Position numbers and translations under genes: made by a program. Source: Psychroflexus maritimus (lineage in GTDB: Bacteria > Bacteroidota > Bacteroidia > Flavobacteriales > Flavobacteriaceae). From it: a stretch of DNA of 64,000 bases. This document shows positions 8,936-17,719 of the stretch, piece after piece. The stretch lies in NCBI RefSeq assembly GCF_011089875.1, contig NZ_JAANAS010000050.1:51992-115991 (forward strand), given 5' to 3'. Each line of letters opens with the position of its first letter. Within the stretch, counting starts at the first letter, position 1. Under the pieces are notes generated by a model. That model was given only the letters and a program-made list of their open reading frames with translations. It was not told the origin of the DNA and did not search any database.

Positions 8936-11218
8936 ATGAAACAACAACCTTTTTTCTTTATTATTGGTATATTCTTTTCACTAATGGCTTGTGATTCTAA
9001 TAAGCATTCTCGCACAAAAAACAACAGTATTGAGTCTGAAGTTGATTCACTTTTATCTTTAATGACTTTGGAGGAAAAAATTGGTCAGATGAACCAATAT
9101 ACAGGCTTTATGGATTTTACAGGGCCAAAACCAGACGAAGGACAACAAGCAAAAAAGTTAACACACATCAAAAAAGGCCTTGTTGGTTCTATGCTAAACG
9201 TGAGAGGAGTAGAAAATGTTATGGCTGTTCAAAAAATTGCGGTAGAAGAATCTAGACTTGGCATTCCTCTAATTATTGGTTTTGACGTAATACATGGCTA
9301 TAAAACCATTAGTCCAATTCCATTAGCAGAAAGTGCAAGTTGGGATTTACCTGCTATTCAAGCTTCAGCAAGAATGGCTGCAGAAGAAGCTTCGGCAGCA
9401 GGAATTCATTGGACTTTTGCTCCTATGGTTGATATTTCTAGAGACGCCCGCTGGGGAAGAGTGATGGAAGGTGCCGGAGAAGACCCTTTCTTAGGAAGCG
9501 AAATAGCTAAAGCAAGAGTGAAAGGATTTCAAGGAAAAGATTTAACCGCTCATAATACCATTGCAGCTTGTGCAAAACACTTTGCAGGTTATGGCTTTGC
9601 CGAAGCAGGAAAAGATTACAACACCGTTGATGTAGGCACTTCAACTCTTCACAATATAATCAATCCACCTTTTAAAGCAGCCGTAGAAGCTGATGTGAAA
9701 ACCTTTATGAATGCCTTTAACGTGCTCAATGGAATACCTGCTACAGGAAATTCATTTTTACAGCGTGATTTGCTTAAAGACCAATGGGGATTTCAAGGAT
9801 TTGTTGTCTCCGATTGGGATTCGGTTGGCGAAATGGTTGAACATGGCTTTGCTGAAGATGGAAGAGCAGCTGCTAAATATGCAGTAACTGCAGGAAGTGA
9901 TATGGATATGGAATCGTATCATTACATTGAAGAATTAGCTCAATTGGTAGTTGATGGAGAAGTGAAAGAAGAATTAATAGACGATGCTGTAAAACGAATT
10001 TTAAGTGTAAAATTTGAATTAGGATTGTTTGATGACCCTTATAAATATTGCGATTTAGAAAGAGAAAAAGAAGTGATTGGAAACGAAGAATTTCAAAAAG
10101 AAGTTTTTCAAATGGCCCAAAAGTCAATGGTTTTATTGAAAAATGAAAATCAACTTTTGCCTTTAAATAAATCTGGTCAAAAAATCGCTTTAATTGGTGA
10201 GCTAGCAGCCGACAAAACCTCTCCGCTTGGAAACTGGATTATTGCTGCAGATGATGATTCCGCTATAAGTGTTTTAGAAGGACTTCAAAATTACGAGGCT
10301 ACCAACGAAATTAATTTTGAAAGAGGGGTTAAGCTAGTAAATTCAGCACCAAGTTTTGCCCAACAACTAGCTATTAATCAAACAGATAAAACTGGGATTG
10401 AAGAAGCTGTTGACTTAGCAAAAAAATCTGATGTAGTAATTATGGTTTTAGGAGAACATGGAAGACAAAGTGGAGAGGGCAGAAGTAGAACTTCACTAGA
10501 TTTACCTGGACTTCAACAAGAAATGCTGGAGGCGGTCTATGCGGTTAATCCAACTATAGTATTAGTACTTAACAATGGAAGACCCCTCGCCATTAATTGG
10601 GCAGCTAAAAATATTCCTGCTATTGTTGAAGCTTGGCAACTTGGTTCTCAAGCAGGAAATGCTATAGCAAGCGTACTTTATGGTGATTATAACCCAAGCG
10701 GAAAATTACCTATGACTTTTCCTAAAAATGTAGGACAAGTACCTCTGTATTACAACTATAAATCAACAGGGAGACCGGCGCCTAAAGCTGAAAATGAAGT
10801 TTTTTGGTCCGGGTATATCGACTCAGAAAATGCGCCTCTTTACCCTTTTGGCTTTGGATTAAGCTATACAAATTTTGAATATTCAAATTATGTTGTAGAA
10901 AATAGCTATGCAGATGAACAAGTAGTTAAGGTTAGTGTAGAGGTTAAAAACACAGGTAAATTTAAAGGGAAAGAAACCGTGCAACTTTACCTTCAGGACG
11001 AATTTGCTAGTGTAACAAGACCTGTTAGGGAATTAAAAGGTTTTCAACAGATTGAATTAAGACCAAATGAATCGAAAATTGTTGAATTTGAACTTTCTCA
11101 AAAGTCGTTAGGATTCTATAACAATAAGGGAGATTGGCAAGTAGAACCAGGTAATTTTAAAGTTTTTGTTGGCGGAAATGCTCAAGCAAAACTTGAAAAA
11201 AGCTTTACGATTAAATAA
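8936..11218 (+). CDS. GH3 beta-glucosidase, lipoprotein (BglX-like)
   Basis: A lipoprotein signal (FFSLMAC, Cys19) leads into the three usual parts of a BglX-like GH3 enzyme: N-terminal barrel, alpha/beta sandwich and C-terminal fibronectin-III-like domain (about residues 660-760). The nucleophile is Asp293 in VVSDWDSVGE, and GEHGRQSGEGRSR supplies the probable acid/base Glu514. It releases glucose from the non-reducing ends of beta-glucan oligosaccharides in the periplasm or at the outer membrane. It starts 14 bases after GH17 and is the last enzyme of the locus before the regulator. Confidence 0.9.
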   Translation: MKQQPFFFIIGIFFSLMACDSNKHSRTKNNSIESEVDSLLSLMTLEEKIGQMNQYTGFMDFTGPKPDEGQQAKKLTHIKKGLVGSMLNVRGVENVMAVQKIAVEESRLGIPLIIGFDVIHGYKTISPIPLAESASWDLPAIQASARMAAEEASAAGIHWTFAPMVDISRDARWGRVMEGAGEDPFLGSEIAKARVKGFQGKDLTAHNTIAACAKHFAGYGFAEAGKDYNTVDVGTSTLHNIINPPFKAAVEADVKTFMNAFNVLNGIPATGNSFLQRDLLKDQWGFQGFVVSDWDSVGEMVEHGFAEDGRAAAKYAVTAGSDMDMESYHYIEELAQLVVDGEVKEELIDDAVKRILSVKFELGLFDDPYKYCDLEREKEVIGNEEFQKEVFQMAQKSMVLLKNENQLLPLNKSGQKIALIGELAADKTSPLGNWIIAADDDSAISVLEGLQNYEATNEINFERGVKLVNSAPSFAQQLAINQTDKTGIEEAVDLAKKSDVVIMVLGEHGRQSGEGRSRTSLDLPGLQQEMLEAVYAVNPTIVLVLNNGRPLAINWAAKNIPAIVEAWQLGSQAGNAIASVLYGDYNPSGKLPMTFPKNVGQVPLYYNYKSTGRPAPKAENEVFWSGYIDSENAPLYPFGFGLSYTNFEYSNYVVENSYADEQVVKVSVEVKNTGKFKGKETVQLYLQDEFASVTRPVRELKGFQQIELRPNESKIVEFELSQKSLGFYNNKGDWQVEPGNFKVFVGGNAQAKLEKSFTIK

Positions 11219-11233
11219 GCGTCATAGCGTTTT

Positions 11234-11264
11234 TTGATGATTTAAGAGGTATAATGTATATTTG
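11234..11264 (+). promoter_or_regulatory. Bacteroidota-type promoter of the LacI-family gene
   Basis: TTG at 11234-11236 and TATATTTG at 11257-11264 are 20 bases apart, matching the TTG / TAnnTTTG consensus. This gives the regulator its own promoter, separate from the glucan operon upstream, with a leader of roughly 70 bases. Confidence 0.7.
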
Positions 11265-11340
11265 GCAGCATAAACAAACAAAGGGTAAATTTACAGAGAG
11301 GTTTAACCCATTAGATTAAGTATTTTATAAACTAAAGCAC

Positions 11341-12333
11341 ATGGCTACACTTAAAGAATTAGCAAAATCATTAAATGTTTCTATATCTACTGTTTCAAAA
11401 GCATTAAATGATGCGGAAGACATTGGAGAGGAAACTAAAAGACGTGTAAAAGAGTTAGCAGAAACTTTAGATTATAAGCCTAATAAATTTGCTTTAGGGC
11501 TAAAAACCAAACATTCTAAAAGTATAGGTGTAATTTTACCAGATATACAAAACCCCTATTTTGCTGAGGTTTTATACGGAATAGAAAAAGCAGCTTTAGA
11601 GGCAGGATTTGACACGTTAATATGCGTGAGTAATGAATCCTACCAACAGGAAGTAAAAAGTGTGCGAATGTTGACTGAAAACCTAGTTGATGGAATTATT
11701 ATTTCGATTGCTAAAGAAACCCTAAACTTAAAAGACTTTCAGCATTTAACAAACTTAAAAGCTAAAAAGATTCACCTGGTACAATTTGACCGTGTTTCAC
11801 CAGATTTAGCTTGTGATTCGGTACAGATTGATGATCAAGAAAGTGTAAAAAATGCAACTAACCAACTTATTAAGTCAGGTAAAAATAAAATAGCCCTGGT
11901 TAGTGGTTTAGGAAGCCTAAACGTTGCTAAGAATAGAATTCAAGGTTATAAGGCCGCTTTAAAAGAAAATGGGATTTCAAAAAACATTAAACTATTAGAG
12001 GTAGATGGAGTTGATAAAACACATGTTCAGTTTAAAAATTTCATTAAGCAAAACACTTTTGATGCTGTAATTTCTATTGATAATAAATCGGGAATTATTT
12101 TTCAAAATATAATGCAACATTATTTTCCTGAAAGATTTAAGAAAGTGAAAATTATTAGTTTTATTCATGAAAAAGATGCTTTATTAACTTCTCCGCCTTT
12201 AAACTTTATTAATCAACGCGGTGCAGAAATAGGAATCTTGTCTTTTAATCTGCTTAAACAAAGAATTACTGAAAAAGAAAAAAATAAAACAATACGTAAA
12301 GAAAAAATAATAGCCAGTATAAATTTTCAGTAA
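11341..12333 (+). CDS. LacI-family transcriptional regulator
   Basis: The first 25 residues form the LacI helix-turn-helix (ATLKELAKSLNVSISTVSKA), followed by the hinge helix and a periplasmic-binding-protein-like sensor domain (VILPDIQNPYFAEVLYGIEK). The length of 330 residues is normal. It is on the same strand as, and directly downstream of, the GH3 gene, so it probably controls the beta-glucan locus in response to a sugar or sugar phosphate. Many Bacteroidota glucan loci use SusR-like or hybrid two-component regulators instead; here a LacI protein is the only regulator visible. The effector is unknown. Confidence 0.88.
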   Translation: MATLKELAKSLNVSISTVSKALNDAEDIGEETKRRVKELAETLDYKPNKFALGLKTKHSKSIGVILPDIQNPYFAEVLYGIEKAALEAGFDTLICVSNESYQQEVKSVRMLTENLVDGIIISIAKETLNLKDFQHLTNLKAKKIHLVQFDRVSPDLACDSVQIDDQESVKNATNQLIKSGKNKIALVSGLGSLNVAKNRIQGYKAALKENGISKNIKLLEVDGVDKTHVQFKNFIKQNTFDAVISIDNKSGIIFQNIMQHYFPERFKKVKIISFIHEKDALLTSPPLNFINQRGAEIGILSFNLLKQRITEKEKNKTIRKEKIIASINFQ

Positions 12334-12567
12334 GCAGTAGTGTAGGTGGTTAAGTTTTATAGAACGAAATGTAAACTATCAACCAATAAAAATAAGCGTT
12401 TGATTTATTTGAGTATTTGGCAGTCATACTAAGCATAGCCTAGTTAATTGAGCAAAGACCACTTTCCTAGGGTTTGCAATTAGCACAATCCTTTATGCAG
12501 TTAGGTATTAAGTTGGGTGTAACCTTATTTTCAACTATGCAATAACTCAAAAAAGGCACCTTTAACT

Positions 12568-13464
12568 TTAATTAGATAAGGACTTTTTCTTTTTTTTCTT
12601 GTTGGCTAGATATACACCAATTAAGATAACAAAACCAGCAAGAAGCTGAATTAGTTCAAACTTTTCTCCATCTACAATTCCCCAACCCAATGCAATTACA
12701 GGTATTAAGTAAGTCACCGAAGTAGAAAAAACAGCATTAGAAAGCTGAATTAATCGATTGAAAATGATTTTAGCTAAAGCTGTTCCTAGGATAGCTAAGA
12801 CGCTTATGTAAAGCAAAGAGGTTTGTACTTCTTCTTGAGCTAAAAATTGAGTGTCAAAAAATCCTGTAAAAGCTAAAACGCCCAAAGCTGGAAATAATAA
12901 AATCAAAAATGAAGCAGTGGCGATTCCTAAAGCAGGTAAATCTTCTAGATAGGTTTTCAAAATATTAGCATTAAAAGCGTACATTGTGCTGGCTATAATA
13001 GGTAAAATTGCAAACCAATAATTTTGATCAGGATTAAGATTAGCACCGCTAAGTATTAGTCCAACTGAACCAAGTAACCCAATGCTTACCCCTATAAATT
13101 GCTTTTTGTTAAATACTGTATTGAAAATAAAAATACCTAAAACAAAGGCAATTAATGGTACGGTTGAATTCAAAATAGCAGCAATAGCAGAATCAATTTC
13201 AGTTTCTGCGTAGGCAAATAAAAAAGTAGGAAAAAAAGAGCCAATAAATCCAGAAATAATAATCCATAGCCAATGCTTTTTCTTGACAAATTTTATTTTA
13301 TTAAAACCTATAATAAGTAAAAAAATAGCAGCTAAAACTGTTCTAAAAGCACCAAGTTGTAAAGGACTTAAACCTACTAAGCCTTTTTTAATCAGAATAA
13401 ATGAACTGCCCCAAAGTAAGGCAAGGGTAAATAGGTAAACCCATTTTAAATTAGAATCTTTCAA
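12568..13464 (-). CDS. EamA/DMT-family transporter
   Basis: A 298-residue protein with about ten membrane helices arranged as two EamA repeats. It begins WVYLFTLALLWGSSFILIKK, the classical start of drug/metabolite transporters, and ends in a lysine-rich cytoplasmic tail. The substrate is not predictable; family members export amino acids or other metabolites. It converges on the LacI gene across a 234-base gap in which no further gene or clear terminator was seen. Confidence 0.87.
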   Translation of the reverse strand: MKDSNLKWVYLFTLALLWGSSFILIKKGLVGLSPLQLGAFRTVLAAIFLLIIGFNKIKFVKKKHWLWIIISGFIGSFFPTFLFAYAETEIDSAIAAILNSTVPLIAFVLGIFIFNTVFNKKQFIGVSIGLLGSVGLILSGANLNPDQNYWFAILPIIASTMYAFNANILKTYLEDLPALGIATASFLILLFPALGVLAFTGFFDTQFLAQEEVQTSLLYISVLAILGTALAKIIFNRLIQLSNAVFSTSVTYLIPVIALGWGIVDGEKFELIQLLAGFVILIGVYLANKKKKKKSLSN

Positions 13465-13541
13465 AAGCTCTTTTTGATTGCAAATGTTGAATATTTAAGT
13501 GAATAAAGTGATTAAAATTGCTATAAATTTTAGGCATAAAA

Positions 13542-14108
13542 TTATTTTTTCCACGCTAAACTTTCCATTATTTTACGAAGGTCATTTTTAATGTACTCGG
13601 CTGCGGGTAAAACAGAATCGTAATTAGGTGTGGCATCAAAATAAATAGAACCAGTTAGAAAGTGATTAATGCTATCTGTTATGTAAAATTGAGCTTGCGA
13701 AGCAGCATCGCCTTTAATTTCGTAAAGTGTTCCGAAGGTTCTTTTATTGACATCTTCAAAAACATTAGCTTCAATTTCATCGGCTTTTATACTGTGTTCT
13801 AGAGGAAGTTTTTGAGCATCAACTAATAATTCTTTGAGGTTTTGGTCTATTGAATTATAAGTGATATACAATTGTGCTTTTTGATTTGGGTAGTTAATAT
13901 TTATCCAGCAATTTCTATTGCTTTTTGAGGGAGTTACATGAGCATTTTTATTTTTCAAAAACTGATACGCACAATTAATATTCAATGTATCGTAGGAGGG
14001 TTCTTCGTAATTTAAAGCAAGATAAGCTTTTGGTTTGGGTTTTGGGCTTTCTTCTTTACAAGAGAACACAATAGCTAGTAAGAAGAGAAAAATCAATACT
14101 TTATTCAT
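13542..14108 (-). CDS. gldD: gliding motility lipoprotein GldD
   Basis: A 188-residue lipoprotein with Cys17 (LAIVFSC) followed by a lysine/proline-rich spacer. The C-terminal half (FGTLYEIKGDAASQAQFYIT and PNYDSVLPAAEYIKNDLRKI) is the recognisable conserved part of GldD. GldD is required for gliding and type IX secretion in Flavobacterium, and its gene normally follows gldE, as it does here. It overlaps gldE by 8 bases, indicating translational coupling. The presence of gldD supports a gliding/T9SS-bearing organism, although no other gld genes are in the window. Confidence 0.88.
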   Translation of the reverse strand: MNKVLIFLFLLAIVFSCKEESPKPKPKAYLALNYEEPSYDTLNINCAYQFLKNKNAHVTPSKSNRNCWININYPNQKAQLYITYNSIDQNLKELLVDAQKLPLEHSIKADEIEANVFEDVNKRTFGTLYEIKGDAASQAQFYITDSINHFLTGSIYFDATPNYDSVLPAAEYIKNDLRKIMESLAWKK

Positions 14109-15429
14109 TGTTTTTTATTTTTACTTTGATTTGTTTTATTCTTCTTTCATCGATGGCTTCAACAGTAAATTGATAATCTGAAAAAGCAATATACTGCCCA
14201 ATTTTAGGAAAATTCCTAAACAACTCTAGGGTAAATCCTGCAAGTGTTTCGGCTTCGCCTTTATGGGCGTCAAAATATTCTTCATCTTTTACACCTACAA
14301 TGTGGTAAAAGTCTTTAATTGGAGTTTTACCTTCAAAAACATAAGTGTTTTGATCTAACTTAGAAAAGAATAAATCTTCGTCATCAAATTCATCACTAAT
14401 ATCTCCTACAATTTCCTCAATAATATCTTCTAAAGTGATTAATCCACTTGTGCCTCCATATTCATCTACCACAATGGCTACGTGAATTTTGAGCTTTTTA
14501 AACTCATTTAGTAAATCGTCTAATTTTTTGTTTTCGGGAACAAAATAAGCTTGTCTTAAGAGTTGTTTCCACTGAAATTCATTTTTATCTAAATGTGGTA
14601 ATAAATCTTTGATGTATAAAACACCTTCAATATCATCAATACTTTCTTTATAAACAGGTATCCTAGAGTATCCGTTTTCAACAATCTTATTAACAACTTC
14701 TTCAAAGCTTTCATCTAGAGACAAGGCAAAAATATCCATTCTTGGTTGCATCACTTGTTTAGTGTCTGTGTTTCCAAAATTAACAATGCCTTCAAGTATT
14801 TTTTTTTCTTCTTTGGTGGTTTCTCCTTGGTGGGTTAATTCAAGTGCTTTTGAAAGCTGATCTACATTTAAGTTTGTTTTTTGTTTACCAAACTTTGATT
14901 CAATAAAGCGTGTGGTATTTCTCATTGGAACGCTAACTGGTGATAACATCCTATCTAAAAATGAAAGTGGGTAAGCCATGGTTAAAGAAAAACCCATGTT
15001 GTTTCTGTTGGCGTAAACTTTGGGTAGTATTTCTCCAAACATTAAAATTAAAAAAGTAACTAAAATAACATCAATTAAAAAGCTTATTGAAATTCCGTAG
15101 AATTCTAAATCCAAACCGGAATGAATAAATTCGCTTAATGTGCTGTAGGTTAGTACGATAGCTATGTTTATGAAGTTATTTGCAACCAATATTGTGGCTA
15201 ATAATTTTTTAGGTCTGTCTAAAAGTTTTACCACCAACTTTTCACGGTCTGTAAGCTCTTCTTGCGCATTAAAATCGCTAGGTTTTAAAGAAAACAAAGC
15301 TACTTCAGAGCCCGAGATTAAGGCAGAACAGGCTAATAAAACGACAAATAAAATAAGGCTAAAAACTTGTCCAAAACCAAAAGTTAGTTGTAAAATATCA
15401 ATTAAGTACAAATGCGGACCAGGTTCCAA
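14101..15429 (-). CDS. gldE: GldE, CorC/HlyC-type membrane protein with CBS domains
   Basis: A 442-residue protein with an N-terminal DUF21 membrane region (about residues 15-180), a CBS pair (about 205-340, with MQPRMDIFALSLDESFEE) and a C-terminal CorC/HlyC domain. This architecture is shared with magnesium/cobalt efflux proteins. The order ssb-gldE-gldD is the well-known flavobacterial arrangement, so GldE is the best name. In Flavobacterium it partly supports GldD in gliding motility. It starts 16 bases after the ssb stop codon and overlaps gldD at its end. Confidence 0.87.
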   Translation of the reverse strand: MEPGPHLYLIDILQLTFGFGQVFSLILFVVLLACSALISGSEVALFSLKPSDFNAQEELTDREKLVVKLLDRPKKLLATILVANNFINIAIVLTYSTLSEFIHSGLDLEFYGISISFLIDVILVTFLILMFGEILPKVYANRNNMGFSLTMAYPLSFLDRMLSPVSVPMRNTTRFIESKFGKQKTNLNVDQLSKALELTHQGETTKEEKKILEGIVNFGNTDTKQVMQPRMDIFALSLDESFEEVVNKIVENGYSRIPVYKESIDDIEGVLYIKDLLPHLDKNEFQWKQLLRQAYFVPENKKLDDLLNEFKKLKIHVAIVVDEYGGTSGLITLEDIIEEIVGDISDEFDDEDLFFSKLDQNTYVFEGKTPIKDFYHIVGVKDEEYFDAHKGEAETLAGFTLELFRNFPKIGQYIAFSDYQFTVEAIDERRIKQIKVKIKNNE

Positions 15430-15445
15430 TACGTTTAATTTTTAA

Positions 15446-15922
15446 TTAAAAAGGTAAATCATCCTCTTCTTCAGTTTGATTAGCCGAAGCTGAACTAGAG
15501 GCAGGTTGTTGGGGTTGTTGACTAGCCGATGATGCTTGGTTTGGCGTTGCTTTACTGTCTTCAGGGCTATTTGTTTCTCCTTGGCTTTTAGGCGTTAAAA
15601 AAGTGAATTCGGTGCATTGTATTTCGGTAGTATATCGATCCATTCCTTTGTCGTCAGTCCATTTTCTTGTTTTTATTCTTCCTTCAATATAGACTTTATC
15701 TCCTTTTTTCAAGTATTTTTCACAAATTTCTGCACCTTTATTTCGCACTACAACATTGTGCCATTCGGTATTAGAAACACGCTCTCCAGTAGATTTATTG
15801 ACGTAATCTTCATTAGTAGCTAAAGGAAACCTTCCTATGCAAGATTTATCATCAAAATAGTGCATTTTTACTTCATCGCCTGTGTGTCCAATTAGCATAA
15901 CTTTATTTAATGTACCTGCCAT
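15446..15922 (-). CDS. ssb: single-stranded DNA-binding protein
   Basis: A 158-residue SSB with an N-terminal OB fold (about residues 1-105, starting AGTLNKVMLIGHTGDEVKMH), a serine/glutamine/alanine-rich flexible linker, and the acidic tip EEEDDLPF that recruits repair and replication partners. It lies between mutY and gldE on the same strand, with 32 bases to mutY and 16 to gldE, and probably belongs to a mutY-ssb-gldE-gldD transcription unit. Confidence 0.95.
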   Translation of the reverse strand: MAGTLNKVMLIGHTGDEVKMHYFDDKSCIGRFPLATNEDYVNKSTGERVSNTEWHNVVVRNKGAEICEKYLKKGDKVYIEGRIKTRKWTDDKGMDRYTTEIQCTEFTFLTPKSQGETNSPEDSKATPNQASSASQQPQQPASSSASANQTEEEDDLPF

Positions 15923-15954
15923 AATCTATATTTTTTTGGTAAAAGTAAGAAAAA

Positions 15955-17019
15955 TCAACTACTTGAAATGTAAGCTTTAATAAAATTTTGGATGAGAACA
16001 GGAACCGGATAATCTTTAATTGTCTGTAGGCAAGTAGTTTGAAGATTAAATTGTTTTTTGAGCAAATAAAATTGTTTTTCAGGAGTTTCTACTTTCCAAA
16101 AATAAGCCTGTATTTTTCTATGGCTCAGTAAATGATGCTTAGGTTTTTTATCAAACCTTACAATTTTAGCATTCCAGCCAAAGTTGGATTTAAAATCTTG
16201 TTTAACTGCTTCAAGTGTAGGTTTTTTTGTATATTCTAGACTAGGAAACACATACAAATTTTTCCAAATCCCATCAAAATCTCTTTTTTGAATTAGCAAA
16301 TCCTTAGCTTCATTTTCAAATATAAAATAGTGAATGAACAAGTCTTTGACTTTTGTTTTTTTTATCTTTACAGGTAACTCATTTACTCTATTAAGCTGAA
16401 AAGCTACACATTCCTGTTGCAATGGACAAAATAAGCAGTTTGGTTTCTTTGGGGTGCAATGTAGCGCGCCAAATTCCATAATTGCTTGATTGTGAAGGTC
16501 TGGTTGTTTTTTGTTTAATAAAAGCTGCGCTTTTTCCTTGAAAATTTTTTCTCCTTCTGTAGAGTTAATAGGTGTTGAAATGCCTAAAAATCTAGCTACT
16601 ACTCTAAAAACGTTTCCATCTACTACAGCTACCGGTGTTTGGTAAGCAAATGAAGCAACTGCGCTAGCTGTATATTCTCCAACGCCAGGTAATTTTTTTA
16701 GTTCTTTAAATTTGGTAGGAAATTTTCCGTTAAGCTCGTGGCAGATTTTTTTTGCTGCCTTATGCAAATTTCTTCCTCTAGAATAATAGCCTAGACCTTG
16801 CCATAATTTCAAGACTTCAGATTCTTCTGCAGCTGCTAAATCACAAATTTCAGGAAAACGCTTTATAAATTTATTGTAAAAAGGAAGCGCCTGACTAACC
16901 CTAGTTTGTTGTAGCATTACTTCGCTTAACCAAATAGGATAAGGATTTTTTGTATTACGCCAAGGTAAATCACGTTTATTTTGAAGAAACCAGTTGCCTA
17001 TTTTTGATGAGAAAGACAT
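15955..17019 (-). CDS. mutY: A/G-specific adenine DNA glycosylase MutY
   Basis: MutY removes adenine mispaired with 8-oxoguanine. The 354-residue protein has the helix-hairpin-helix glycosylase fold: SEVMLQQTRV with catalytic Glu33, LPGVGEYTASAV, and AVVDGNVFRVVARF with the conserved Asp. The [4Fe-4S] loop is intact (CTPKKPNCLFCPLQQEC, Cys-x6-Cys-x2-Cys-x5-Cys). A C-terminal NUDIX-like domain (about residues 225-345) reads the 8-oxoguanine. The gene diverges from the HU gene across a 131-base gap. Confidence 0.94.
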   Translation of the reverse strand: MSFSSKIGNWFLQNKRDLPWRNTKNPYPIWLSEVMLQQTRVSQALPFYNKFIKRFPEICDLAAAEESEVLKLWQGLGYYSRGRNLHKAAKKICHELNGKFPTKFKELKKLPGVGEYTASAVASFAYQTPVAVVDGNVFRVVARFLGISTPINSTEGEKIFKEKAQLLLNKKQPDLHNQAIMEFGALHCTPKKPNCLFCPLQQECVAFQLNRVNELPVKIKKTKVKDLFIHYFIFENEAKDLLIQKRDFDGIWKNLYVFPSLEYTKKPTLEAVKQDFKSNFGWNAKIVRFDKKPKHHLLSHRKIQAYFWKVETPEKQFYLLKKQFNLQTTCLQTIKDYPVPVLIQNFIKAYISSS

Positions 17020-17077
17020 ATAAAAACCTTTTTTTGCAATGATAAATCATATTTACCTACTATTTAGTTATTTGGAA

Positions 17078-17109
17078 TTGAAATATTGAATAATATTTCC
17101 CTATATTTG
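17078..17109 (+). promoter_or_regulatory. promoter of the HU gene
   Basis: TTG at 17078-17080 and TATATTTG at 17102-17109 are 21 bases apart and lie about 40 bases upstream of the HU start, a good match to the Bacteroidota promoter consensus. It probably also drives the tiny gene that follows HU. Confidence 0.7.
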
Positions 17110-17150
17110 CGCACTCAAAAATAAGACGAATATATATAAATATAAAAGTT

Positions 17151-17444
17151 ATGACAAAAGCCGATATTGTAGCCAATATTTCTGATAAGTTGGGACTAGA
17201 GAAGAATGATGTTCAATCTACTGTTGAAAGTTTTATGGAAGAGGTGAAAAATTCTTTAGAAAGTGGAGATAATGTTTACCTAAGAGGTTTTGGGAGTTTT
17301 ATAGTGAAAACTAGAGCAGCTAAGACGGGACGAAATATTTCTAAGAATACAACCATCAAAATACCAGCGCACAATATACCAGCCTTTAAGCCAGCTAAGG
17401 TGTTTTTAGAAGGGGTAAAATCTAAAGTAGAAGTTAAAAAATAA
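17151..17444 (+). CDS. HU-family DNA-binding protein
   Basis: A 97-residue nucleoid protein. It opens MTKADIVANISDKLGLEKND and contains the conserved FGSFIVKTRAAKTGRN beta-arm region, followed by the arm and the C-terminal helix. HU dimers bend DNA without strong sequence preference. It has its own promoter and is followed after 25 bases by a tiny, very basic protein gene on the same strand, then by an RNase G/E gene. Confidence 0.94.
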   Translation: MTKADIVANISDKLGLEKNDVQSTVESFMEEVKNSLESGDNVYLRGFGSFIVKTRAAKTGRNISKNTTIKIPAHNIPAFKPAKVFLEGVKSKVEVKK

Positions 17445-17469
17445 GTTTAATTTATAAAATAAAAAGCGT

Positions 17470-17562
17470 ATGCCAAGCGGTAAAAAGAGAAAAAGACATA
17501 AGGTAGCTACTCATAAAAGAAAAAAGAGAAGTAGAGCTAACAGACACAAAAAGAAAAAGTAG
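17470..17562 (+). CDS. 30-residue extremely basic small protein
   Basis: ATG at 17470 opens a 30-codon frame ending in TAG at 17560-17562. The product begins MPSGKKRKRHKVATHKRK and ends NRHKKKK; about two thirds of its residues are lysine, arginine or histidine. Such composition is typical of the smallest ribosomal proteins and other rRNA-binding peptides. I recall near-identical small proteins in other flavobacteria at this HU / RNase G position, which supports a real gene. It follows HU by 25 bases, and a terminator hairpin begins inside its last codons. The function is unproven; a ribosome-associated role is inferred only from charge and neighbours. Confidence 0.78.
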   Translation: MPSGKKRKRHKVATHKRKKRSRANRHKKKK

Positions 17563-17583
17563 TTCTTAGTAACTACTTTTTTT
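17554..17583 (+). terminator. rho-independent terminator after the small basic gene
   Basis: The arms AAGTAGTT (17557-17564) and AACTACTT (17571-17578) pair perfectly around a 6-base loop, followed by a run of T. The 5' arm includes the stop codon of the 30-residue gene, so the transcript ends almost immediately after it and separates HU plus the small gene from the RNase gene. Confidence 0.75.
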
Positions 17584-17719
17584 CTGTTTTATGTAATTTT
17601 ACATTAAAAACGTTCTTTGACAGCGAAACTTTGTTAAAAAAAGTTTCTGAATCCCTTAAGCTTACAAGCAAATTGTTTAATCAACTGCAGGATAATTTAT
17701 TGTTGCTGCAGTATAAAAA

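Noticed and set aside
12334..12567. Small gene or RNA between the LacI and EamA genes
   Set aside because: No open frame with family resemblance, promoter match or stable hairpin with T-run was seen in the 234 bases.
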